DNA from: Ctenosaura bakeri
Lineage: Eukaryota > Chordata > Lepidosauria > Squamata > Iguanidae
Direction: 5' to 3'
NCBI GenBank assembly: GCA_948474755.1
Contig: CAOLHI010001670.1
Location: 279,878 to 343,877 of the forward strand
DNA: 64,000 nt
A program made the translations under genes and the position numbers. Position 1 is the stretch's first letter; each line of letters begins with the position of its first letter. Below the pieces are notes generated by a model. The model was not told the origin of the DNA. It made no database searches and saw only the letters and a program-made list of their open reading frames with translations. Shown piece after piece: positions 54,050 to 64,000 of this stretch.

Positions 54050-54505
54050 AGCCATTTCCGCACGGGGCGAGGGAATCGCCCCATGCCGCTACTTACCGGA
54101 TTGTCTGGCTCCCTGGTCCAGTCCAGGCTGCTCCGGAGCAGTGCGTGCTCGTCGCTCTGCACTGCTCCGGCGTTGAAAATGGTGGCTTCTGGTTGGTCGA
54201 GGGTCTCGATCAACTGCTGAAGCTCGCCAGCCTAAAGCCCGCCCCCAGCAGATCGCAGGCTTGCATTGGTGCAAGTCTGTGAATCTGCACAAGGGAGCAG
54301 GCTTGCAGTGGTGCCCTCTGTGCTTTTGAAAGACCTGATTTTTCTGGTCTTTCAAAAGCACGCTGGACAACCACTTGGGGTCATTCAGGAGCAGGCTGAG
54401 GTGCAGATCTACATTAAGTAGTCCGGTCCCAGTCCGGTCCCAGGTGCAGACGTCCTCCCTGGAGGATGGACTGCACCGTTTCAAATACCCCATGCGGAAA
54501 TGGCC
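54050..54505 (-). mobile_element. GC-rich, hairpin-bearing element, second copy, inverted
   Basis: Ends AGCCATTTCCGCACGGGG and CCCATGCGGAAATGGCC; CAA flanks both sides (54047-54049, 54506-54508), a 3-bp duplication. On the minus strand the order is hairpin 1 (GGTGCAG ... CTGCACC around CCTCCAGGGAGG), hairpin 2 (GTGCTTTTGAAAGACC with GGTCTTTCAAAAGCAC), then a YY1-like GCCACCATTTT and a donor-like CCGGTAAGT, as in the copy at 8443. Sequence between differs considerably, so the pair is old or represents two subfamilies. The 160-codon minus ORF inside is not a gene. Confidence 0.75.
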
Positions 54506-55460
54506 CAAGAAGACAGCAAGAAGAATCAGTCCAGCTGTACCCAAAACTTTCACAGCAAAGGATAGTGCCACCTAGTGACTAATCCAGAGAATGACCTTTC
54601 TCCACACTGGCCATCACAATACTGGCACTGCATCTTAACTTCCTTTTCCAAAGAACGCGGAAACAGCTCAATCAGTCTCCCATGATGGAATCTTCACCTG
54701 AAAATCCTCACTGCATTTCAACAGTTGCATCATTTATTCAGGCTTTAAAACATTTTGGGGGTATAATTAATCACCCTTGGATATCCTCCTACAGAACAGG
54801 GAAATACAGCCTCTTTATAGAAATAGTCCTGCAAAGATATGTTAGCTATTCCCTGCCATTTCCCTCTCTTAATTCTGTTATCTCTGCAGCCAAACACAGC
54901 TCTGCAAGAAGGCCCTCGAGGAACAGTAATCCTATAAGCCTGTGGTAGTAAAGTACTGCTTTCCATATCAGAGCCCTGGCATCCTTTGTCCTCACCCTCC
55001 TCCTAACACCCCCTCCAAGAATCCCATAGCTTTACCACACACACACTTCAAAACAGAAATTCCTCAGTCTTGCAAAGCAGGTAGCAGTAATAAGCGGGTG
55101 GACATTTGAGGATCAAACATTTAAAACACCAAAGCACTTGGGCCTGGGATTCAATTTCCAAGAAATCAGTTCTGAAGCACCCGCAAGACACTGGTTTTGA
55201 CTCACACAGAGCCTCTTGTGTATCAGTTCTTTCCTTTCTTTTACATTTCAAACTTTCACTGATGACTTTGTGCTGAGGTTGTTAGTCTTTCCAGAAAGTA
55301 GCTTTTTAAAGACAAAACAGAGCATCAAATAGACCTTAGAGATGGACTCTCAAGGTGGCTTTGGAGATGAACTCTAAAGATTTGCATAGGTTCAGACTTT
55401 TATATACACACAGCCTTATGCATTCCTAACAGATGGGCTATATCAAGCTTTCTCTTAAGG
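54506..55460. other. unannotated interval
   Basis: Short CA run at 55037-55046. No gene seen. Confidence 0.4.
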
Positions 55461-55596
55461 TAGGGTTGGAGAACCAATAAGCCCCCATATGTTTTGGGCT
55501 TGAACTTCCAGCTGGCCCAATCAGCATGGCCATTGGTAAGGGGCTGTGAAGGCTATAGTCCAATGTACCTGGAGAACCAAAGGTTCCCCATCTCTG
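55461..55596. mobile_element. hAT-like palindromic MITE, diverged
   Basis: TAGGGTTGGAGAACC and GGAGAACCAAAGGTTCCCCA mark the ends; TTGAACTTCCAGCTGGC and GGCTATAGTCCAATG the arms. Confidence 0.45.
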
Positions 55597-55823
55597 TTTT
55601 AGGGCCAAATAAAAGCTCATGGGCCAATTGTAGTGATTCTGTTGTGTATGTGTTTTTAAGACTGCAAACAGGAGCTTCTGGGGAGATAGTTGAATAGGAA
55701 GGAGGCCACTCATGTGTTGCGAGAGAGGCGTGGATGGGTGAGAGAATATGTATCACCTTAAAAAAATAAAAAAGGACAAAAGAAAATGAAGATTTCACAT
55801 GTGTTATTTTAAATGTGGGATGC

Positions 55824-55850
55824 CAGCATGGTGTAGTGGTCCAGAGAAAA
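55824..55850 (+). mobile_element. 5' scrap of tRNA-derived SINE
   Basis: GCCAGCATGGTGTAGTGGT is the box A end of the SINE; similarity stops after GTCCAGAG. Confidence 0.5.
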
Positions 55851-57390
55851 CAGCATTTTCTTTATAGAATATAGTATTTTGGTACAGAACTATTATTCTC
55901 TGCACACAAAAAATATTTTTCTGTGTAAAAACATTAGAATATGCTCTGAACTTATAATAGTTTTCACAAGACTTTCTCACTGCAAGAACAAATGATGACA
56001 TTGTTCATTGTTTCCTTTGTGAATGAAATTAGCAAAAAAATTACATTCATTGTGAGACCAAAGTGACAGGTTGGTGCAACAGTGAAGAGGAAAAATGTTT
56101 TGTGCATCTAAATCCTCCCCAAGTCTTTAGTCTCAAATAGTTTTTACTTGAAATCAATGGGGATTTTATGTAGTTTAAGTCTGTGATTTTAATGTCTTAC
56201 ATAAATAAAGCCATGTCTTGAAATTCATCTTCCTATTTCTCAGGTAGGCCTGAGATTGTAAACTCTGCCTGTGTTCTTTGGCGTTTTGTAATTATCATAC
56301 CAGACTAAGCAGAATTTCTGAAGAGCAGCAATCAAATTCTGAAGACAAGATGATTAAAATGACAGGGGAAGCTAAATGCATATGAGATCAGGAGTCTTCA
56401 GAAATCCTGACAACGAAGTAAAATGTCTCTAAACATAAATGACACCATCAGTTATCCATTATTATGTTTATTTCACTTTCTCTGATAATCTTCTTGGTCT
56501 TTGTAAGTTCATTGCATCTTAAATATTTTAGAGACGGGAACAACTTGAGGCTCTTGTTCTCCAGTGCAGTTTTGATCACAGTGATTTGGCAGCTTCTTGC
56601 CTCCCTCCACTCAGATTTGCATAATGTTAGGAACACCAGTCTCCTTTGTGCCTTAATGCTGTTCTTCAATGTGTTCCTCTCCCTCCCTCTTTCTCCTTAT
56701 GCATTGTTCCTTGAGGAGGAAAGATGAGGGCTCTTGCATTTTCAAGACGGCTCCAAAGATGATTGTGCAGATGTGCGTCCTGCAATATAAAGAAAGGAAG
56801 AATTCTTTTGAGCAAGGCATGTCACAATGCTTGAATTATGGCGAGGGAAAGAATGGGAGCTTTAGCCTCTTAACTTGTTGTGATAGCTTTCGTAGCTGTT
56901 GGTTTTAGAGAGTTATGGATCATGATTTGGTAGGTGGGACTTACACATTCAATTAAGCCTCATTACCATTTCCTTTGTTTAGGCCCTTTGCTCAGGTTAT
57001 CAGATCCTGATGGTGTCCCACGGGGATCCTCTTCCAGCAAGGGAGTACAGTAGGAGTGCTCCTCTCCACACTAGCTGCTTATGGGAATGAAGGAGGCATG
57101 ATGGTCACACCTCTTCCTTCTGCAGCACAAGCTGCACTGGGGCAAGAAGTGCAGCCGTCATGCTTCCTGACCCTCTGCAACTAAGGTAAATGTGGGAGGG
57201 TGGCGGGTTGGGCTGCGCAGTCACTGGTCATTGGTGGGTAAAACCTGTTCAGTGATTTGTGGCGCGATCATGCCACCTGAGGACAGGAGAATGATGGGAC
57301 ATGGACGATGGTGTGCATAAGTGTTATCCAGGTCTCATCCTTCTGCTGTTCCCAATGCAGGATGACAGTGTCCTGCTGAAAGGCCCTTAT
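55851..57390. other. unannotated interval
   Basis: No repeat or gene recognised. 57000-57370 is richer in G+C (CACTGGGGCAAGAAGTGCAG, GGGTGGCGGGTTGGGC) and may be an old DNA transposon, but I could not find ends. Confidence 0.4.
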
Positions 57391-57479
57391 TTTTGTTGTG
57401 TGACTTCAAGTTAATTCCAACCTATGACAACCCTAAGGGGACCCTATCATGGAGTTTTCTGGGGCTGCAAGTGTGTGAT
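57391..57479 (-). mobile_element. 3' fragment of tRNA-derived SINE
   Basis: Minus strand: GTTGTCATAGGTTGGAATTA, ACTTGAAGTCACACAAC; the 5' tRNA part is lost. Confidence 0.65.
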
Positions 57480-58240
57480 ATACCCGAATGGAACCTAGTT
57501 TTCTGAAATTTAATTACATTTGAATGTGGAAGTATTAAGAACTACCCTACCGAAACAGGTGTGCAAAGGAAAGGTAAGTAATGCATTTGGATAACTGCTA
57601 TGCAGAGGTCAATACATATGGCAAACATACAGATGATTGTGTCTAACCTTTAAATAAATAGCGTTTCATTGGATAGTAACAGCAATATCACCGTTCTTTT
57701 TTCTCTCTGTCTCTTTCTGCTTCTCCCTTCCCACTATCAGAAGCATCTCTTCAGTGAACACAATCTCCTCGTCAGTCTTTCAGCTTCAGTCAGGGCTAAC
57801 ACACACCACAACTCTCTGGTAGTTGTTTTCAAAGAGATACCTGCAGGCTGTCACAGCATGAAGAAGAAAAGGGGTGATGGAGAGAAGAAATTTAACAACA
57901 CTTTCGAGACTGACTTATTTATTTTAGCATGAGGTCTCATAGATATCAATCATTTTTTTCAGATGCTCTGATGCAGTACAGTATTAAAGACACAGGTATT
58001 TAAGCACAGTCAGTCTTCAATGTACTACTAGATTCCTTCCCTCTTATCTCTCCCCGTTCTTTTCCTTTTTATGCCACAGGTCTCTGGTTCCTGCCAGACT
58101 TGAATATTGGAGAGAAGGGGTTACTGTTAAGAAGAAACCTTGTTCTCACACTAGTGTTGTCTGGGGTGCTTCTTTCACTCCTTCCCTCTTGATCTCATAA
58201 AGAATTTCTTTCATTTGCCTGTCAGCAGTTTTTTTCAACA
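57480..58240. other. unannotated interval
   Basis: Nothing recognised. Confidence 0.45.
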
Positions 58241-58461
58241 GACTCAGCATGGCAGAGTGCTTTGAGTGTTGGACTAGAATGCTAGAAAACCAGAGTTCAA
58301 ATCTTCACTTACCATGGAAACCCATTGGGCAACCTTAAATCACACTTTCTCAACCTTAGAGGGAGGCAGTGGCAAAACCTGTCTGAACAAACTTTTCCAA
58401 AACAAAATAAAACAAAACAAACCTGTTAGGTTCACTTTAGAAATGACTTGAAGATACACAA
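58241..58461 (+). mobile_element. tRNA-derived SINE with BovB-like tail
   Basis: GACTCAGCATGGCAGAGTGC, TTTGAGTGTTGGACTAGA, B-box-like AGAGTTCAAATCT, CATTGGGCAACCTTAAATC and the end GAAATGACTTGAAGATACAC. An AAACAAAATAAAAC tract replaces part of the body near 58400. Confidence 0.8.
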
Positions 58462-59444
58462 GTGTTTGAACATCCCACCTCTTCACCTTCACACACACTG
58501 CCAGCTTCTTCTCCCACTGCACTGGTAAACTGCCTTCTCCTTCTGTTGCACATGTTTAGCCATAATATGGAAAAATTTGAAACCTCCATAATTTGGGTGC
58601 TGGGAGTTCTATAGAAGTGGAGCTGTCACAGGGGGGAAAGAAAACACCTCCCAAACAGCTCATCTTCCCCTGTAAAACTTTAGAAGTGTTTGTATGGACA
58701 TTGTGTGAAAAGGACTATCCATAGTGGTGATGCTACATCAATATTTATACACTGAATACCTGGGTTGTCCATCTTGCAGAAGCCTCTCACAGAGAGTTGC
58801 CTTATACAAAATTGGATTGCTCCTTTCTCTAGCCCAATATTGCTTGAAGCTACTGGCAGTGCAGAACTTGGAGTGTGTGGGGGGGGGGCAGAAGGGGGAG
58901 GGGCTACAGCATGAGGGGCATGGCCACTGTGCATGGAGGCGTGGCTGCGGTATGTGTAGGTGTGGCTAGGGCACGCGGGAGTGTGGTTACAGACCGGGAT
59001 GCCAAAAAAACATTGCCGCCTGGGGCAAATCTCCTCCATGCCCCCATGTCCCTACACGACTGGCTACTGGCAGTGGCTGTCCAGCACTTCCAGAAGTCTT
59101 TCCCAGTGCCTGATCCATTTCCCTACCTGATTGATTTTTAACTGAAGATGCGTGGAATTGACCTTGGGGTTTTCTACCTATAAAACATGCCTCCTGCCAT
59201 TGTTCTACAATAACCTGAAAATCCTCAGTACACTCAGCAGAAAAATCTAGATTAGTGAGTGCACATTCATTACAAAGTCTTAGTTGGGCCCCCAAATCAC
59301 ATTTTTGTCTTCATTATGGTTATAGGAAGTGAGTAGTCAGGCTGCTCCAGATGGGATAAATATGTCAGAAAGCTGCTGGAGATTATGGCATTCATTGCTT
59401 TAGTATGCCCCTGGGGAAAAAAAAAACTGGATTATGTTTCTGGA
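58462..59444. other. unannotated interval with a G-rich patch
   Basis: 58870-58990 has a G-run and a loose repetition of GGGGCATGGCC / GGAGGCGTGGCTGC / GTAGGTGTGGCTAGG. No gene seen. Confidence 0.4.
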
Positions 59445-59880
59445 CTATTTTCTGGCAATTCCCAATATTTTATAACAACATTTTATTCCTGTCCTCAAGT
59501 GGGTTTCTTCTCTTCTCTCTCTTTTTAAATTACGAGATATATTAAGAAAAAAAAGTAGGCTTCCTTTCTCCTCCCCCCCAATCCTCCTTATTTTTTTCAG
59601 AGTTTCTGGGATATGGTGTGTAAGTGAAATGACACTTTTGCACTATATTACTCTGACTCTTGGGGAGAGGAACTGAAATAATTCAGAGAAGAAATTCCTT
59701 CAAATTCCTTCAGAAATTTACAGCCCAGTTTTAAAGCACTGTTGGAAGAGTCCTAGTGCAGATCCAAGAAAACAGTTCCTCCAAAAGTATGGAATGTGTG
59801 GACACAGAGGAAGCAACAAGTGGCTAAACCCAAGTAACTATATTATGAGACCTCAGCTCAGTCTGGAAGATCCTCTTTTT
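59445..59880 (+). repeat. diverged dispersed repeat, copy 2
   Basis: Partner of 52500-52930: CTCAAGTGGGTTTC, GTGAAATGACACTTTTGCAC, TGGAAGAGTCCTAGTGCAGA and TCCAAGAAAACAG in the same order. About 60-70 percent alike by eye in the shared blocks, much less between them. Confidence 0.5.
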
Positions 59881-60311
59881 AAAAAATGCTCTTGTTATAC
59901 ATATATATTGTAGATGATTCCCCCCACAACCCTTCATATTCACAACTAAGCTTCTAAAAAGTCCTATTAGTCCCCTGACTACGAAGAAAAGAGAGAAAGC
60001 ATTAGAAAGAGATCCAGGTGCTCCAGAACCTGCTGAGGCATCATGGGAGGTTATAGGAATCTGACAGTTCAGAGCTGAAACGCCTCAGTCATATCAGCAG
60101 GGCTGGCTCGAAATATTTTACAGCCTGATGCAAAAGGCAAAATGGCATCCACCAGCCAGTTCATCAGAACGCAGAATGTTATTGTGCAGAAACAATCAGT
60201 TCCATTACTTGTTAGTCTCCCTCCTTCCTCAGGTTATACTACCTGGATAGGTATGGTATTACATTGTATTTCTTGTTGCTACACATCATATGCTCTATGA
60301 CAATATCCTAA
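59881..60311. other. unannotated interval
   Basis: Nothing recognised. Confidence 0.4.
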
Positions 60312-60519
60312 AGGCACCAGATCCCATCTGATCTTGGAAGCTAAGCAGGGTAGCCCTGGTTATTCCTTGGATGAGTGGCCACCAGTGTATAACAAGTACT
60401 GTAGGCTCTATTTCAAAGGAAGGAACTGGTAAAATCACTTCTGAGTATTCCTTGTCTAAGAAAACCCTATGAAATTCATGGGGTGACAGGTAGCTTGAAG
60501 TAATGCCAACACACACATG
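60312..60519 (+). mobile_element. 5S-rRNA-derived SINE, copy 3
   Basis: CAGATCCCATCTGATCTTGG, AAGCTAAGCAGGGTAGCC, TTGGATGAGTGGCCACCAG, GTACTGTAGGCTC, TATTTCAAAGGAAGGAACTG, AAGAAAACCCTATGAAATTC, then GGTGACAGGTAGCTTGAAG and a short CA tail. The 5S A-box region is intact in this copy. Confidence 0.88.
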
Positions 60520-61321
60520 TCACATCAGGCATTCTTGTGGTGTGGGCTACTTGGGAATATTGATCTATCAAGCCTTCCATCATTTCACAGATGAAAACCA
60601 GCATACATGCTGCCAAACCACATGCAGTCAAGATGGAAAGTGTTTTTAATGAGGAACAGCACATGATCCAGAAGACGCTGCAGCAGTTTGCATTTGTCTG
60701 AGTCTACAGGAAAGGATAAAATTCTGCCTCCTCCTCTCCTTTCCCCTCTGCTGAGTTAACTGAGTGCAAACTACTTTTGTACCTTGCACTCAGTTTGCAG
60801 CAACTGAAATAAGCAAAGTTCAAAGGGGGAAAGTGGGAGGAAAAGAGAGAAACTGGGCCATTTTAAAAGCAGCTGAAAAAGTGGGGGAGTGAAGGATTAT
60901 TCAAGACTCTACTTGCCAGATCAAGATAGTTGGAGGTCATAATCTATTTTTAATCTTTTAAGTGGGTTCTGTACTGAATAGCAGCACTGTGGACCCTGCT
61001 AATTGCTTCCAGTTTGAAATAAGCAGCAGCAAAGCAACACAAAGCAGGAAGTATGATGGTAGCCAGCCATACTTGGAGCAGGGATGAGAATTGTGAAACC
61101 CTTCCATCGTTTGCTGGACTGTAAAACTCAGCAGCCCTAGCAGGCACAGCCAGTGCTGAAGAATGCTGAGAGCTGCAGTCCAACAACATCTTGAAGGCTA
61201 CCTGATTCCCTCCCTCACCTAGAGCATTGGCTAAACAAGGCAACTCGGACAATTACTTTCAGTTCCCACTGCTCATTTTCAGCATTTTTAAAAAATATTC
61301 CAGTGACATTGCCCATCATTG
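60520..61321. other. unannotated interval with a MITE scrap
   Basis: 61085-61205 is a palindromic MITE (GCTGGACTGTAAAACTCAGC, GAGCTGCAGTCCAACAACAT). Otherwise nothing recognised. Confidence 0.4.
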
Positions 61322-61415
61322 TCTTGCCCATTGGGCTTCATGGCTGAGTGGGGACTTGAACCCTGCTCTCCTGAATCATAGTCCAATATTCAAACCTCTA
61401 TACCATGCTGGCTCT
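61322..61415 (-). mobile_element. 5' fragment of tRNA-derived SINE
   Basis: Minus strand: GCCAGCATGGTATAGAGGTT, TGGACTATGATTCAGG, B-box-like GGGTTCAAGTCCC, ACTCAGCCATGAAGCCC. Confidence 0.75.
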
Positions 61416-61837
61416 CTACCTCTAACTTTATAAATAAATATAATGAAATGAAAAGTCCAAACTTTTAATCAATTTTGGTGCACTAAAAACAAATTTATTT
61501 CAAAATAAATTTAATGAATGAATTTAATGAGATAAAAATAAATCCAAAATAATATTTAATGGAATAAAACTATGTAAGAAATTGATTATGTTTAAAAAAT
61601 AAAAAAGACATTGATTATGAGTGCTGGGATATTTGGTTTTTTTTTTTTAACTTAAAAACCATGTCTATTTTATTCATGTTTAAAATATTTCATTAGTTTG
61701 AAAAAAACATAAAAATAAAGCCAATAAATATAAAAGTAAAATAATTTTAAAAGGCACAGGTTTTATTTTCTTTTAGAACTTTACCAACTTAAAAATTACC
61801 CCTTGCCTTGCTACAGTTGGCCAACCCCTGACTTACC
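61416..61837. other. AT-rich interval
   Basis: Very AT-rich with AATAAAT and AAAATAA runs and a T-run near 61640; low complexity, no gene. Confidence 0.6.
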
Positions 61838-62485
61838 TAGAATGATAGAATTGGAAGAGAACAGTCCAACTTCCTGCCATGCAGGAACACATACTCAAAG
61901 CACCCCCAGCAAATGGCCATCTAGCCTGTTTAAAAACCTCCAAAGAAGGAGACTCCGCCACACTCTGAGGCAGCATGTTCCACTGTTGAATGGCTCTTAC
62001 TGTTAGGAAGTTCTTCCTGAAGTTTAGATGAAATCTCTTTTCCTATAGTTTGAATCTACTGCTCCATGCTCTAGTCTCTGGAGCAGCAGAAAATAAGCTT
62101 GCTCTATCTTCAACATGACATCATTTCAAATATTTAAAAATGGCTATCATGTCATTTCTTATCCTTCTTTTATCAGGGTAAACATCCCCAGCTCCCTAAG
62201 CCGCTCCTCATAGGGCATGGTTTCCAGACCCTTCACCTATTTGGTCACCCTCCTTTGGACTCATTCCAGCTCATCAATATCCTTCCTGAACTGTGGTGTC
62301 CAGAACTTGACATAGTATTCCAGGTGAAGTTTAACCAGAGCACAATGGAGTGATATTATTAGGTCCCTTGATGTTGACGCTAAACTCATATTGATGCAAC
62401 CTAGAATTACACTGGCTTTTTTAGCTGCTGCATTACACTGTTGACTCATTGCAGCTTTGGTCCACCTAATTACCTAATTCTTTTC
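61838..62485 (-). mobile_element. CR1 LINE, 5'-truncated, minus strand
   Basis: The left end, CTAGAATGATAGAATTGGAA, is the reverse complement of the CR1 3' end. AAGAAGGAGACTCCGCCAC and GTTAGGAAGTTCTTCCTGA follow the CR1 3' part. A minus frame (62449-62261) reads AAKKASVILGCINMSLAST and then SLHCALVKLHLEYYVKFWTP, the conserved CR1 ORF2 C-terminus. Frames shift further left. Good length for a truncated copy. Confidence 0.88.
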
Positions 62486-63370
62486 AAGTGTTGTATTCCA
62501 TATACAAAAAGCAGTTAGACTGGTAATTGAATCTTACTTCAACAAGGGGGAAAGGAGTTCATCCCCCAATGTACCTGAGATGGCTGTTTTAGCAGATGCA
62601 GACAAGGAGGTCACACTACACACACATCTGTGTCTTATAACATCATGTCACTGTTCACTGCTCCTCAGCATCTGTCACCCAAGGTGTCCCTCTGACTAAT
62701 AGTTATGATTCATTTTAGCCATCGTTCCTGCACAAAGCCAAACAAACCAGACTTTGCATTTTCAATTTTTCCTTTGTTAAGTTCCTCTCCTGACAGTTGG
62801 AGAAACAAGCCTGTGACAAGTCATGATTCATGTTCATACATAACAATCCATGGTTTAAATAAGACAATGTCCAAAACCAAATATAATAGCTTTTAACTAT
62901 GGCTTCCAGCTGATAAACAAACTATGGTTTGGGAATTTATTTGCCAGAGCAAATAACAGTTCTTGAAATCTACAAGCGATGATTCAAGAAGCTGCAACCC
63001 TGTGGTCTATGGTTTTGTATGAACCTAACCACTCAATGTATGCAGTTTTAATATTTGCTGATTATTTTCTCAAACAGTTCATGACTCCCATGACAAGCTG
63101 GCTTTAATTTTTTTATCTGGAATCTTCCTGAACAACCTAAATTATAAACAATGTTAAGGAATGAGTACACACTCAAATGAGGTATAATGTGGCTAGCTGT
63201 TGAAATATTACAACTTTCCCCATCACCAGTGGAATAAATTTCTTCCCACCACCAGAGCTACTTTCAGAATGTTAAAGGTAGAATCCAACATTAATAAAAG
63301 AAAGAGGCCAGGTTTTTCCTCTTCTCAGATCCATTATTTTAATTTCAAGTACATGGTTGTTTAAGACAGT
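62486..63370. other. unannotated interval
   Basis: Nothing recognised. Confidence 0.45.
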
Positions 63371-63572
63371 GGCCATTTCTGCACTACACTGTTATAGTGC
63401 TATTATTCCACTTTCAACATCCTATGGAACTCTGGGGTTTGCAGTTTAGGGAGGGACATTTAGAATTCTCAGCCAGGGAGCTCTTTGGCCTCAGTAAACT
63501 GCAAGCTCCAGAATTCCACAGGATGTTGAAAGTGGAATAATGGCACTATAATGGCGTAGTGCGGAAATGGCC
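63371..63572. mobile_element. palindromic MITE family A, complete copy
   Basis: Ends GGCCATTTCTGCACTACACT and GTGCGGAAATGGCC; arms pair over nearly 200 bp. Best-preserved copy with 23122. Confidence 0.88.
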
Positions 63573-64000
63573 AGAAAGTTCCTCAGATGCTGACTGACTT
63601 TCTCTATGATCACAATCCCAAGGAAGACATTCCTTAACCAAAGCCAGTGCCTCCTTTGTGACAGCATCCCATCATTTACTCTGAGTTTTATCACCAATCA
63701 GTATTCCTGTGAGTAGTCATAGAGCACAGAGAAGTCTCAAGCTGACAGGACTCTGGTTCATCAGATGTGTCTTCTTTCAATAATTTGTGCTACGTCGACA
63801 CATCTAGCCATCAAAAGGGCATTTTCTGTTCCCAAATACACAAAAACCTTAGCAGCTAAAAAAAATCCTTTATAAAGACAGATGGTTCCAATATCCAAGA
63901 ATATTAACGCTAACTTCCTTCCTGGTTGACGTTCATAATAATAGATCATATCCAATATGCATCTCGTATTATCCTTGAGGAGCCTGTTTGGTAGAAATCC
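63573..64000. other. unannotated right edge
   Basis: No feature recognised up to the window end. Confidence 0.45.

Noticed and set aside
54089..54571. 160-codon minus-strand ORF
   Set aside because: It spans the second GC-rich transposon and its flank, reads through a palindrome and has no conserved counterpart in the first copy.

Overview
This window looks like intergenic or deep intronic DNA from a squamate reptile (lizard or snake). I find no confident host protein-coding gene, no functional rRNA or tRNA gene and no CRISPR. The organism call rests on the repeat mix: tRNA-derived SINEs and 5S-rRNA-derived SINEs with BovB-like 3' ends, BovB/RTE, L2, CR1 and L1 LINEs together, a Penelope-like fragment with a GIY-YIG tail, many TG...CA solo LTRs, and a SPIN-type hAT transposon. 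Every LINE reading frame is truncated or broken.

Layout. 0-10 kb: small MITEs, an inverted repeat pair (4856-5520 / 6931-7084) holding a probable LTR and a hAT element, a solo LTR (7540-8063), and a BovB copy (8140-9030) split by a GC-rich transposon (8443-8918). 10-25 kb: a LINE fragment, a hAT element with a perfect 8-bp TSD (11588-11887), an LTR inside an LTR (13525-14840), a long L2 (15004-17640) split by a solo LTR with an open frame in its upstream half (16006-16562), two half-palindromic MITEs (19.5-19.8 kb), a solo LTR (21267-21819), a second BovB split by a MITE, and a retrovirus-like LTR (24029-24837). 25-36 kb: 5S-SINE, L2 with recognisable reverse transcriptase (25468-26774), SINEs, a MITE carrying a solo LTR (27578-28582), a 5'-truncated L1 with a perfect 15-bp TSD (30782-31712), and a Penelope-like fragment (32280-32900). 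36-49 kb: sparse, then a second L1 (43073-44794), CR1, an LTR (about 45145-45864), a MIR and two SINEs. 49-64 kb: the SPIN element with an atypical GC-rich core (49270-50059), hAT and palindromic MITEs, a second, inverted copy of the GC-rich element (54050-54505), a diverged repeat pair (52.5 and 59.4 kb), more SINEs, CR1 (61838-62485) and a last MITE.

The parts do not form a pathway; the window is a record of successive insertions. Several nested cases give relative ages: MITE into BovB, LTR into MITE, LTR into L2, LTR into LTR. The most unusual items are the two copies of a GC-rich, hairpin-bearing element with promoter-like motifs, and the SPIN element with a non-standard core. No consensus library could be searched, so family names rest on recognised motifs, target-site duplications and translated domains.
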